A stretch of DNA of 64,000 nt from Rhodobacterales bacterium (GTDB taxonomy: Bacteria; Pseudomonadota; Alphaproteobacteria; Rhodobacterales; Rhodobacteraceae): assembly GCA_025362795.1 (NCBI GenBank), contig JANYFE010000078.1:1-64000 (forward strand). Direction: 5' to 3'. Below are positions 55,048-63,880 of the stretch, in pieces. The translations under genes and the position numbers were made by a program. A model generated the notes under the pieces. It was given only the letters and a program-made list of their open reading frames with translations. It had not been told where the DNA came from and ran no database searches. The stretch's first letter is position 1. Every line of letters begins with the position of its first letter.

Positions 55048-55644
55048 ATGATGTTGATCTGGGCAAAACGTTTGGCGGTTGTTGCGTCTGTGGCGCTGGC
55101 AGGCGTGTCGGCACAAGCCGCCACGATCACTTTTGATCTGACAGGCCGCACCAGCCTTGGCAGTTCGATGGCATTCCATCAGGACGGGCTTGGCCTGGTC
55201 GTTTCCTCTGCCCATGTAGCGCCGTCCGGTGCCCTGATCCAAAGCGGTCTGGTATCGGAAAGCGGCAGCGGACTTGGCATGTTGGCAAACCGCAAGGATG
55301 ACACCGCCAAGCTGGATGGCAAAGGCCAGAAAGAAGTGCTGGAGTTTCTGTTCAGCTCTGACGTCACGATCAAATCCATCACCTTCGCCCTGATCAAGGT
55401 CGGCAGCAAGGCGACGGGCTACATGGATGGCATGCTGCTTGGGTTTGCCTCGGTATCGCCGAACATCGATGTCAGCGCGTTGGGTCTGCATTCCGACTAT
55501 TTCGGGATCGGCGCCAAGGGTAAGGACTCGGCCTTCCGCATTTCCAGCATCACGGTCAGCACCGTTCCGGTTCCGGCGGCGGGTCTGCTGCTGTTGTCCG
55601 GGTTGGCCGGGCTTTCGGTGTTCCGCCGCAAACGCCGCGCCTGA
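55048..55644 (+). CDS. VPxPA-CTERM sorting-domain protein
   Basis: A 198-aa secreted protein. The signal peptide (MMLIWAKRLAVVASVALAG, cleavage about AQA-AT) leads a mature part with no known enzyme motif. The C-terminal sorting tail is VPVPAAGLLLLSGLAGLS followed by VFRRKRRA: motif, hydrophobic helix and basic end, as for exosortase substrates. It should be handled by the exosortase at 37963. ATG 55048 is chosen because the signal peptide then starts normally; upstream in-frame ATGs give an unusual 40-residue extension. A strong terminator follows. Confidence 0.88.
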   Translation: MMLIWAKRLAVVASVALAGVSAQAATITFDLTGRTSLGSSMAFHQDGLGLVVSSAHVAPSGALIQSGLVSESGSGLGMLANRKDDTAKLDGKGQKEVLEFLFSSDVTIKSITFALIKVGSKATGYMDGMLLGFASVSPNIDVSALGLHSDYFGIGAKGKDSAFRISSITVSTVPVPAAGLLLLSGLAGLSVFRRKRRA

Positions 55645-55669
55645 CACTACGCCCAGCGCAGTTTACAAG

Positions 55670-55694
55670 GCCCCGGTCCACGCCGGGGCTTTTT
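55670..55694 (+). terminator. Intrinsic terminator
   Basis: GCCCCGG (55670-55676) pairs with CCGGGGC (55683-55689) around a 6-nt loop, followed by TTTTT (55690-55694). It ends the VPxPA-CTERM gene. Confidence 0.9.
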
Positions 55695-55714
55695 GCTGCG
55701 CAAATCCGTTTGGC

Positions 55715-57082
55715 TCAGAGTTGACCCGCAACCGGCGCAGCGCCCAAACCCAGTGCGATGTACAGCGCCAGCGTGTCACTGGCATAGTCGCGCTGGGTTT
55801 GGGCCAGATAGGTCCGCGCCTGCGACACGGCGCGTTCCCGGTCCAGCAGGTCCAGCGCCGTCACATCACCGTTGCCGACCATCATCTTGCGTGACAGATC
55901 CAGCGCCTCTTGGTTCAACCTGACCACCCGCCCGGCCCGAGCCGCCGCCAGTCTGTCGCCCGAAACCGCCACCAGCGCCGATTCCACGCCTTCGACCGCC
56001 GACAGAACCGCAAGCCGCCAGCTGTAATAGGCCTGCTCGGCCCGGGCCTGTGCCGCGCCGACCTCTGCCTTCAACCGTGGCCGCCCCAGTATCGGCAGCG
56101 ACAACCCCAAGGTCATGGTCTGCGTTGACCCAAGATTGGCATCAAGCGGGGCCGAGATCTGGCCGCGCAGGCTCAGACTGGGGTAAAGCGCGGCAGCGGC
56201 CTGCCCCATATCCTGCACGGCGGCGGCGTAAAGCTGCTCCGCCTCGCGGATATCGGGACGGCGGCGCACCAGATCGGCCGGGATACCAATACCGTTCGGG
56301 CGGTCCAGCATCGGCTGCCTGCCGTTATAGGACAGGTCAATCCCCAATGCTCCGGCGGGCACCCCCAGCAGCGTCGCGATCTTGTTGGCCTGCCGCGCAA
56401 TGTTGGCATTCATTTGCGGAATGCGTGCCTCAGTCTCTGCCACCAGCGCCTCGGCGCTCAGGATATCCAGCCGGGTTGCCGCACCCAGTTTGATTTGCGC
56501 GGCAAGACTGGCCTCGGTTTTCCGCCGCGACGCCAGATCAAGCTGCTGCTGACCAAGCTGCGCCTGATAGAACCGCAAGTCGACATAGGCCTGCGTCAGA
56601 TTGCCAAGCAGCGTCAGGCGGGCGTTCTGTTCGCCAAATTTCACGGCATCCAGCCGCGCCGCAGCGGCGCCCGCCACATGGCGCTGCCTGCCGCCAAACG
56701 GCGACACGCTGACCGACAAGGCCGCCGCCCCGGTGTCGCTGTAGGTGCTGTGGTCGGCGGTCAGGTTCAACTCGTCCGACAGCGGATTGCCTGCCGCCTT
56801 TGAATTGGCCTCTGCCTCGCGCAGCCGGGCTTCGGCTATCTTGATCGACACGTTTTGCGCCAGCCCCTGCGCGACCAACTGGTCCAGCACCGGGTCATGG
56901 AAGCCATGCCACCATTGCGTCTCGGCTGCGGTCAGCATCGGCACCGGGGCCAGCCTGGAATAATGCCCCGGCAGGTCCATCCGCGCCTCGGGCATCGGCG
57001 TATTTGGGCCACAGCCCGCCAGCACCAAAGCGCCCGCAGGAAGAAACTGCGCAAGATTGCGCATCAAATAATGCAAGTGCAT
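55715..57082 (-). CDS. Outer-membrane efflux lipoprotein, NodT/TolC family (type I secretion)
   Basis: A 455-aa outer-membrane channel component. The N-terminus has a lipobox LVLAGC (19-24), so it should be acylated at C24, as in NodT-type TolC proteins. Two repeats of the OEP domain are seen, with the coiled regions around IAEARLREAEANSKAAGNPL and DLVRRRPDIREAEQL, the latter a hallmark of the family. It is downstream of the HlyD-type and ABC genes, and so should complete a three-part exporter. A later ATG at 57064 would still leave the lipobox near the N-terminus. Confidence 0.88.
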   Translation of the reverse strand: MHLHYLMRNLAQFLPAGALVLAGCGPNTPMPEARMDLPGHYSRLAPVPMLTAAETQWWHGFHDPVLDQLVAQGLAQNVSIKIAEARLREAEANSKAAGNPLSDELNLTADHSTYSDTGAAALSVSVSPFGGRQRHVAGAAAARLDAVKFGEQNARLTLLGNLTQAYVDLRFYQAQLGQQQLDLASRRKTEASLAAQIKLGAATRLDILSAEALVAETEARIPQMNANIARQANKIATLLGVPAGALGIDLSYNGRQPMLDRPNGIGIPADLVRRRPDIREAEQLYAAAVQDMGQAAAALYPSLSLRGQISAPLDANLGSTQTMTLGLSLPILGRPRLKAEVGAAQARAEQAYYSWRLAVLSAVEGVESALVAVSGDRLAAARAGRVVRLNQEALDLSRKMMVGNGDVTALDLLDRERAVSQARTYLAQTQRDYASDTLALYIALGLGAAPVAGQL

Positions 57083-57105
57083 CTGCCCTGCCTCTGCCTC
57101 TGCCT
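57083..57105 (-). repeat. Hexanucleotide repeat in the leader of the TolC-like gene
   Basis: On the coding strand AGGCAG occurs three times in tandem, followed by GGCAG directly before the ATG at 57082. The repeats contain Shine-Dalgarno-like AGG, so a change of copy number could move the ribosome site. Confidence 0.8.
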
Positions 57106-57243
57106 CGTCCGAACGCGGATACGGGATCTTTTCGATCCTCTTCGCTTCGGACGCTTATCGATAGCACGGTCCCTTCGCCCGCACCATCTGACCCTGTTCA
57201 AACCCTGCTTTTCGGGTCGGCGGTGTCACTCTTGGGGCACGGC

Positions 57244-58560
57244 TTACTGTTCGCGGAACGCCTTGTCGAAATAGACGAGGAACGGGTGCAGCAGATAATC
57301 AAGCGGGCTGCGGGTGCCGGTGGTGATGAAAGCCTCGACCGGCATGCCGGGGACCAGAACCTTGTCGCCCAGCAATCCGATCTGGGACTTGTCCGGAATG
57401 ATCGTCACGGCATAGTAATTCTGCCGCGTCGTCTCATCCGCCAGAACATCGGCCGAGATTTTCACCAGCCTGCCACCGATCGGCGGGGTTTCGCGCTGAT
57501 CAAAAGACGTGAAATGCAGCGACACCGGTTGGTTCAAGTGAATTTCGTCGATATGCGTGGCATCGACCTTGACCGCGACTACCAGCGGCTGATCTTGCGG
57601 AATGATGTACATCAGCGGCTCGGCCCGCTGCACCACCGACTGCACCGCAAAGAATTTTGATCCGTAGACGATCCCAGAAACCGGGGCCCTGATGTCCAGC
57701 CGCGTCAGTATATCGCGCAGCGCCAAACCCTGTTCTGCAAGGTCATAGGATTTGCCCTGAATGTCGCGCAATTGGGTCACGGCCTCTTCCCGCCGCTTGG
57801 TCTGCAATTGCAAGATCGCAATCGCATTGGCGGAAATCTGGCCCTTCAGATCGGCGATCTGGGCATTCAGCTGACCCACCTGCCCTTGCGCGGTTGCCAG
57901 TTCCCGTTCGGTATCCATCGCGCGGGACGACTGGGTAAGCCCCTGGCTCAAAAGCTCTTTCTGGTCGGACAATGCCAGGGTCAAAAGCTCTGACTGACGG
58001 TTGACCGCCGTCAGTTGTGCGGCCACTCCGGCGATCCGGTTCTGGATCTGTTCGCTCTGTTCTTTCAGCAGTCCGGTCTCTTGCGACAGCGAATCCAGGC
58101 GGGCGCGGAACAGACTGCGCTCTGACGCCAGCCGGGATTCGAAATCCGGCCCGGTGAAATCCGCGCCAGAGAATGTCGCCGACGGCACGACATCCGGCCT
58201 GTTGTCGCGCTCTGCCTCCAGCCGTGCCTGCCGCGCGGCAAGATCGCGCAACTGACCTTCGACAATCGCCAGTTCCGATTGGGTCCGGTTGCCATCCAGC
58301 CTGACCAGCACGTCACCGGCCTTTACCCGGTCGCCATCCCGGGCCAGAATTTCACCCACCACACCGCCATCGGGATGCTGCACGACCTGACGGTTTGATT
58401 CGACCTGAATGACCCCGGGCGCCACCACGGCCCCGGCAATCTGCGTGTCCGCCGACCAGAAACCAAAGCCGCCGATCAGCAGCAGGATGGCGACAAAGCC
58501 CACCGTCAGTGGCACCGGCGCGGGCCAGGTCTTGCCGGTTTGCGGGGTGGGTCTGGTCAT
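57244..58560 (-). CDS. HlyD-family type I secretion adaptor
   Basis: A 438-aa periplasmic adaptor. One transmembrane helix near residues 19-37 anchors it; VVAPGVIQVESNRQVVQHPDGGVV opens the lipoyl-like part, a long coiled coil spans about residues 80-280, and DIRAPVSGIVYG and GMPVEAFITTGTRSPLDYLL close the beta domain as in PrtE/HlyD. It bridges the ABC exporter and the TolC-like channel. It overlaps the ABC gene by 4 nt (ATGA). Confidence 0.92.
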   Translation of the reverse strand: MTRPTPQTGKTWPAPVPLTVGFVAILLLIGGFGFWSADTQIAGAVVAPGVIQVESNRQVVQHPDGGVVGEILARDGDRVKAGDVLVRLDGNRTQSELAIVEGQLRDLAARQARLEAERDNRPDVVPSATFSGADFTGPDFESRLASERSLFRARLDSLSQETGLLKEQSEQIQNRIAGVAAQLTAVNRQSELLTLALSDQKELLSQGLTQSSRAMDTERELATAQGQVGQLNAQIADLKGQISANAIAILQLQTKRREEAVTQLRDIQGKSYDLAEQGLALRDILTRLDIRAPVSGIVYGSKFFAVQSVVQRAEPLMYIIPQDQPLVVAVKVDATHIDEIHLNQPVSLHFTSFDQRETPPIGGRLVKISADVLADETTRQNYYAVTIIPDKSQIGLLGDKVLVPGMPVEAFITTGTRSPLDYLLHPFLVYFDKAFREQ

Positions 58561-60320
58561 GGCACCTTGTCACTTTGCAGCTTGCTGCGCAGGTTCGCGG
58601 CATTCTTGACTGATTTTTCCAACACCTGATCCCGCGGGCCGGCGGTGGTGATCTGGCCATTTTCCAGCACGATCAGATAGTCGCATTCGGCAATGGCAAG
58701 CGGGCGGTGCGTCATGATGATCACGGCCTTGCCCGCCGCCTTGAACTCGCGCACCGTGGCATTCAGCGCCTCGCTGCCTTCGGCGTCCAGCGCCGAATTG
58801 GGCTCGTCCAGAATAAGCAACGCCGGGTCGCCATACAGCGCTCGCGCCAGGGCGATCCGCTGGCGCTGGCCGCCCGACAGCTGGTTGGCGTTGCCTTCGA
58901 TGATCGTGTTGTAGCCCTCTGGCAACGCCAGAATCATCTGATGCGCATTGGCCCGCGTTGCGGCGGCCACCACCGCTTCGGACACCGGCGACTGTGACAT
59001 GCGGGCAATATTTTCGGACACGCTGCCGGTAAACAGCGTAACGTTTTGTGGCAGATAGCCGATATGGCGGCCCAGGGCGTCTGCCTCGTACTGATCCAAT
59101 GTCGCGCCACCCAGCCGGATTTCCCCCGATGAGATCGGCAAATAGCCCAGAACCGCCCGCGCCAGCGTCGATTTGCCTGACCCACTCAGCCCGATAACCC
59201 CCAGCGCCTTGCCGGGGTCCAGCCGGAAAGACACATTGCGGATCATCGGCAGCCGCGATCCGGTCGGCACCACGGTCAGCCCGCTGACCACCAGCCGCGC
59301 CTCGGGCACCGGCAGTTCGGCCAGCGGCGGATAGACCGGCGTTGCCGCCAGATAGCGCGCCAGCGACAGCCAGCTTGACCGTGCCCGCTGCACCACCTGC
59401 CACTGACCCAGCGCCTGCTCGATGGGCGCAAGCCCGCGTCCCAGAAGGATAGAGCTTGCGACCATGCCGCCGGAACTCATCTGGCCTTTCAACAGGTAAT
59501 AGGCCCCGATCGCCAGCATCACCGACTGCAGATACATGCGAAACGTCTTGGTCACGGCGCTGAAACTGCCGGTCCAGTCATTGGCCGCCAGCACATGCTC
59601 CAGCCCTTCGATCCGCCGTGTTACCCAGCGTTGCGTCATCACGCTGCGCATGCCTTGCGTCATCACCACTTCGGCCCCGGCGCGGACCTGTTCGGCGAAA
59701 AATGTGGCGCCTTGCGATGCCGTCTGGGCGCGAACCACCTTGCGGGCGGTCAGCATCTGGTTGGCAATGGTCAGAAAGACCAGAATGACACCGCCCGCAA
59801 TCCCAGCCCAGCCCAGCATCGGGTGAAACAGGAACAGCGCGGCCATGAAAAACGGTGCCCAGGGCAGGTCCATCAGCGCCAGCAACACCGGAGAGATGAA
59901 AAGCTGCTGGATCGCCTCGACATCCCGCAGCGCCGACACCGGCATGGCGCGTTCCGACGGGCTGGCGGCACGGCGCAACGTGGCCTCGAACACCCGCTTG
60001 TCCAGCGCGGTCTGGAACCGTGCGCCAACCCGCGCCATCACCCGGCCCCGCGCAAAATCCAAAAGCGCCATCAGCAGGAACAGAAACGAGACCAGCAGGA
60101 ACAGCGCCGTCAGCGTCTCGACCGACCGCGAGGTCAGAACGCGGTCATAGACTTGCAGCATGAACAGCGACCCGGTCAGGCCCAAGAGGTTGACGAACAT
60201 GCTGAAGATGAACGCCGCCCACATCAGCCCCGCGCCCAACCGGCGCGCAGCGCGCAGTTCTTCGGGTCCGGCGGCAACAGAGGACATGGAGGAGGGCTTT
60301 CCTTGCTCGACCGTTTTCAC
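58557..60320 (-). CDS. Type I secretion ABC permease/ATPase (PrtD family)
   Basis: A 587-aa inner-membrane exporter. Six helices precede the ATPase; GSLFMLQVYDRVLTSRS (50-66) and RDVEAIQQLF are typical of PrtD-type proteins. Walker A is GLSGSGKST (377-385), followed by LSGGQRQRIALARAL and LLILDEPNSALD. There is no peptidase domain, which fits RTX substrates with C-terminal signals such as the 982-aa protein at 33526. The start is GTG 60320; ATG 60287 is an alternative. Confidence 0.93.
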   Translation of the reverse strand: MKTVEQGKPSSMSSVAAGPEELRAARRLGAGLMWAAFIFSMFVNLLGLTGSLFMLQVYDRVLTSRSVETLTALFLLVSFLFLLMALLDFARGRVMARVGARFQTALDKRVFEATLRRAASPSERAMPVSALRDVEAIQQLFISPVLLALMDLPWAPFFMAALFLFHPMLGWAGIAGGVILVFLTIANQMLTARKVVRAQTASQGATFFAEQVRAGAEVVMTQGMRSVMTQRWVTRRIEGLEHVLAANDWTGSFSAVTKTFRMYLQSVMLAIGAYYLLKGQMSSGGMVASSILLGRGLAPIEQALGQWQVVQRARSSWLSLARYLAATPVYPPLAELPVPEARLVVSGLTVVPTGSRLPMIRNVSFRLDPGKALGVIGLSGSGKSTLARAVLGYLPISSGEIRLGGATLDQYEADALGRHIGYLPQNVTLFTGSVSENIARMSQSPVSEAVVAAATRANAHQMILALPEGYNTIIEGNANQLSGGQRQRIALARALYGDPALLILDEPNSALDAEGSEALNATVREFKAAGKAVIIMTHRPLAIAECDYLIVLENGQITTAGPRDQVLEKSVKNAANLRSKLQSDKVP

Positions 60321-60464
60321 GGCTTTTCTTCTAGATTGTGCTGGTTTAGCGCCGCTTTGGAAACAATTCGTTTCGCAACGGGCAGAATTGCGCGGTCTGT
60401 GGCCGCTTTGACGCTGAACCAGCCCGGCGGGTCCGGACCGGCCGGCCCGGCACCAGGTCGCGGT

Positions 60465-61298
60465 TCAATAATAGGATTGGTCGTGCCCCGTCATGCCGCC
60501 AAAATAGCTGCATTTGTTCAGAACCACACCCAGAACATTGGTCAAATTGGCGACTTCCTGCTCGCAGCGGTCGATCTGTGCCAGCGTGCTGCTGCCAGCC
60601 GCCGCGACGATCAGGGCGCAGTCGATCTGGCTGAAAAAGCCAAGGTTGTCGTCATTGCCCTGCATCGGCGGCGTATCGAAAATGATGATGTCCGGCTTCC
60701 AGATGCTTTCGATCCGGTCCAGCGCTTCGGTGGTCGCACTGCCGGCCAGCAGTTCGGCAGACCGCAAGACCGGCCCGCTGTTGGCGCAAACCGCCAGGTT
60801 GCTGCCCCGCCGCAGCGCGTAATCCCCCAACCGAGCCTCGGGTCGCAGCAGCCCCGAGATATCCGGCGCGTGACGCAGGTCCAGCATGTTGGCCAGCGCA
60901 GGCCGCCGCATGTCAAAGTCCATCAGGATCACTTTGATCTCGCCATTGCGCGCCAGACTAAGCGCCAGGTTCAGGCTGATGGTGCTTTTGCCACATTTTG
61001 TGGTGGGCGAGGTCACGGCAAGCCGGGTCCATTTGTTTTCCGCCATCTGCCGGGTAACGCGGGACCGCAATATGTCGTAGGGCGTCGAAAACTCGGTGCC
61101 CAGAATGGCACTGATCCGCTTGCGACGGCCCAGTTTCGGGGTGATCTCAAAGGTGGGCAGCGACAGCCAGTCGCCGATCGGCTCTGACTGACCCTGCTGC
61201 GCATTCGAGGTCCGGCCAAAGTCATCCACCGGCTTTCGGGCCGGTATCGCGTCGCGCACTGCGCGCGCCTTGGCCATTGCGGCTTCCAGTCTTTCCAT
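60465..61298 (-). CDS. CpsD/CapB-type tyrosine kinase of polysaccharide synthesis
   Basis: A 277-aa cytosolic BY-kinase-like protein. Walker A is TSPTTKCGKST (96-106), in which the usual P-G-E before GKS is replaced by T-K-C. Walker A' VILMDFDMRRP (123-133) is canonical and IIIFDTPPM is Walker B. The C-terminus has few tyrosines (DQSYY), so autophosphorylation capacity may be low. The protein pairs with the Wzc-like membrane protein encoded just upstream and controls chain length and export. AAGGA lies 8 nt before the ATG. Confidence 0.87.
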   Translation of the reverse strand: MERLEAAMAKARAVRDAIPARKPVDDFGRTSNAQQGQSEPIGDWLSLPTFEITPKLGRRKRISAILGTEFSTPYDILRSRVTRQMAENKWTRLAVTSPTTKCGKSTISLNLALSLARNGEIKVILMDFDMRRPALANMLDLRHAPDISGLLRPEARLGDYALRRGSNLAVCANSGPVLRSAELLAGSATTEALDRIESIWKPDIIIFDTPPMQGNDDNLGFFSQIDCALIVAAAGSSTLAQIDRCEQEVANLTNVLGVVLNKCSYFGGMTGHDQSYY

Positions 61299-61355
61299 CG
61301 TCCGATCCTTCCCGCGCCGCTTCGTTACGTCTGCCGGCCCCTGTGGCTTGCCGGG

Positions 61356-62924
61356 CTACAGGCCCAGCTTGGCCTTGACCGAGGCATAAATAACGTCAAG
61401 CGGTTTGTAATATGTATCAACCAGATAAAGCGCAGCCGGCAGGCCCAGCGCCATCAGCAGCACCAGTGCCGCAATCACCAGCCGCTGCCGCGTTGCCTCG
61501 CTTGGCGTCCGCACATAAGGAATGGTGCCGATGGTCGTGATCTTCAGATGGCGCTCCAGTTCAACCGGACGCCGCACCGAATGGTTCAGCAATTCCAGCA
61601 ACCCGATCAAGGCCAAGCCCAGCAGTAGCCCTACAAATGCGCCCAAAATGACAATCCTCGGGCGGTTCGGGCGGGCCGGTGTATCCGGAACGCTCGCCGC
61701 ATCCAGAACGCCGATACGCTGCCCCTTTGACAGAGCCTCGATCCTTTCGCCGGTCGAGGCTTTGGATAGCCTGTCAGTTGCGGTGTCGTATTGCGCCTGA
61801 ATGTTGGTGTAGTCGCGGTTCAGCGCCGCCAGCTGCACGGCGACACCGGCACTGCGATCAATCGAATCTTTCAGACTCTTCAGCTGCTTGGTTAATTCAT
61901 CCTGCTGCTGATTTTTCTGGTTGATCTGGGCGTCAATCTGGGTCGTCTGAATGTCGATCAGCGACATCGGCTTGGTATCAGCGGCGGTGGCGTCGGCCCC
62001 GTCAGCTGCAACCTGGCTGTCTGCCGCCTTGGTCTGCGCATCGACCTTGGACTGAAACTCCGCAATCTTGGCCTGCAGGATCTTCACCTTCGGATTCTCG
62101 GGCGACAGAACCGCCAAAGCCGCGCTCAGTTCGGCCTGCAGTTCGGCCAGTTGCTTGGCCTCCGGCGTCTGCTGCTGCGTCGCCTGCCCGCCTGCCAACT
62201 GGCCGGTCGAACGGTAAATCTCTATCAGCCGCTGCCTTTGGTCTTTTAGGCTGGAAATGTCGCGCTCCACACCGGCAAGCCGTTCCTGCATGTTGGTCTG
62301 CTGCGTCAGCCGATAGTTCAGCGTGTCCGGCAAGGCGTCAGAATTCTTGTTCTGAAAGTCCAGGATCTTGGCACTCTGGGTGCTCAGGTCCGCACTCAGC
62401 CGTTCGACCTCTTGCCGGAAGAACTGCAAAGTGTCCTGCGCCTGCCCGGTCCGCGTCGCGGTGTTGTCGGTCAGAATGCGCGTGACATATTCATTGACCA
62501 CATCGCTGGACACCTTGGCCTTCTCGGCGGCGAAGGTGATCGTCATCAGGTTGGCCTGATCGCGGCCCGACTGTTTGGTGATCGTGGTGTTCCGGCGGAT
62601 CGCATCGACAATCGCGTCGGGCGACATGTCGTCGGACTTGCCCAAGACATTGAACTTGCGGGCGATTTCCAGCAGGTTTGACCGCGTCATCAACCGTTGC
62701 TCGATCACCTGCAACTGTTCCAGCGCCGCAGTTGAAACGGTCGGTGCGGCCAGCGCATCGGGTATCTGCGGCGATTCCAGCAACAGCCTGGCCGTCGACT
62801 CATAGACCGGCGGCAGCTTCAGCGCGATATATCCTGAAATCGCAGTGATCGCCCCGAACACGATGATCAGGATGGGCAGGCGGCGCATGAGGATCGAAAC
62901 GTAATAGCGGATATCGGGCTTCAT
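61356..62924 (-). CDS. Wzc/GumC-type polysaccharide chain-length and export protein
   Basis: A 522-aa inner-membrane co-polymerase. A transmembrane helix near 14-33 (LPILIIVFGAITAISGYI) precedes the Wzz domain (KLPPVYESTARLLLESPQIP), long coiled coils fill about 165-390, and a second helix pair lies near 430-455 and 480-500. No kinase domain is fused; that is the separate gene at 60465. Its stop-start overlap with the ATPase gene (ATGA at 62921-62924) indicates one operon. Confidence 0.9.
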   Translation of the reverse strand: MKPDIRYYVSILMRRLPILIIVFGAITAISGYIALKLPPVYESTARLLLESPQIPDALAAPTVSTAALEQLQVIEQRLMTRSNLLEIARKFNVLGKSDDMSPDAIVDAIRRNTTITKQSGRDQANLMTITFAAEKAKVSSDVVNEYVTRILTDNTATRTGQAQDTLQFFRQEVERLSADLSTQSAKILDFQNKNSDALPDTLNYRLTQQTNMQERLAGVERDISSLKDQRQRLIEIYRSTGQLAGGQATQQQTPEAKQLAELQAELSAALAVLSPENPKVKILQAKIAEFQSKVDAQTKAADSQVAADGADATAADTKPMSLIDIQTTQIDAQINQKNQQQDELTKQLKSLKDSIDRSAGVAVQLAALNRDYTNIQAQYDTATDRLSKASTGERIEALSKGQRIGVLDAASVPDTPARPNRPRIVILGAFVGLLLGLALIGLLELLNHSVRRPVELERHLKITTIGTIPYVRTPSEATRQRLVIAALVLLMALGLPAALYLVDTYYKPLDVIYASVKAKLGL

Positions 62925-63880
62925 GCGCCGTCTCCCTTGACGGTGCCGGGCGCAGTCGTGATGTCCGCTGCCCGCTCCACGGCGTCATCGACTTGCAGTT
63001 GGGTGGCGAAGAATATGTTGTCCTCCAACACTTGCTCCAAAATTTCGGTATCGACCCGTTGGGTTTCCGTCGTCCAGGCGTAGAACAACGCCATGTCGCA
63101 GAATTGATTGATCAGCCGCGGTACGCCTTTTGTCACCACATGGACAAAAACCATCGCCTCGGGCGAAAACTCGGTGCCGGTGCCACCCACCGCCCGCAGC
63201 CGGTGAATGATGAACGCGGCGGTGGTTTCCTGATCCAGCGGATGCAGGTGATAACTGACGGCGATCCGCTGCGCCAGCTGCACCAGATTCGGTTGGCGGA
63301 TCATCTCGCGCAGTTCGGGTTGCCCGACCAGCACCAGTTGAATGACTTCGTCCTTGCCGGTGTTGATATTGGTCAGCATCCGCAGCTCTTCCAGGCTTTC
63401 CTGCGACAAGTTCTGCGCCTCGTCAAAGATCAGCAGAATCCGGCGGTTGGCCGCGTATTCCGCAATCATGAAGTCCTGCATCTGCTGAAACAGCTGCACA
63501 TAACCGGCATTGGCATCAAACGTCATGCCCAGCGAGTTCATCACCCATTGAATAAGCGCCCCGCGTCCGCCCTGCGCGTTGGACACCAGCCCGACCGTGG
63601 TGGTCTGATCCAGCCGCAGCAGCATTTCGCGCAGCAGGGTCGTCTTGCCGCAGCCGATTTCACCGGTCAACAACGTCACCGGCGACCGCACGATAATGCC
63701 GAACTCCAGCACAGAGAACGCCTTGCGGTATTCCTTGGACCAGAACAAAAGGTCAGGGTCCGGCAACAGGGTAAACGGCCGCTCCCGAAACCCAAAGAAG
63801 TCGGCGTAGAACCCTTTGTGCCCGGCGGCCTGTGATGGTGCCGCTGGTCTGGTTGCGGTCTCTTTTGGTCTGCTTACCAT
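62921..63880 (-). CDS. ExeA-like AAA ATPase of exosortase/polysaccharide loci
   Basis: A 319-aa ATPase. The N-terminal FFGFRERPFTLLPDPDLLF is the typical start of this group, Walker A is LLTGEIGCGKTTLLREM (around 70-86), Walker B is RILLIFDEAQNLS, and LVLVGQPELREMI is the sensor region. Such ATPases accompany exosortases and Wzc genes and are thought to support polysaccharide export, but their mechanism is not settled. It overlaps the Wzc-like gene by 4 nt. The ATG at 63880 has only a weak ribosome site. Upstream operon genes may lie beyond the window. Confidence 0.88.
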   Translation of the reverse strand: MVSRPKETATRPAAPSQAAGHKGFYADFFGFRERPFTLLPDPDLLFWSKEYRKAFSVLEFGIIVRSPVTLLTGEIGCGKTTLLREMLLRLDQTTTVGLVSNAQGGRGALIQWVMNSLGMTFDANAGYVQLFQQMQDFMIAEYAANRRILLIFDEAQNLSQESLEELRMLTNINTGKDEVIQLVLVGQPELREMIRQPNLVQLAQRIAVSYHLHPLDQETTAAFIIHRLRAVGGTGTEFSPEAMVFVHVVTKGVPRLINQFCDMALFYAWTTETQRVDTEILEQVLEDNIFFATQLQVDDAVERAADITTAPGTVKGDGA

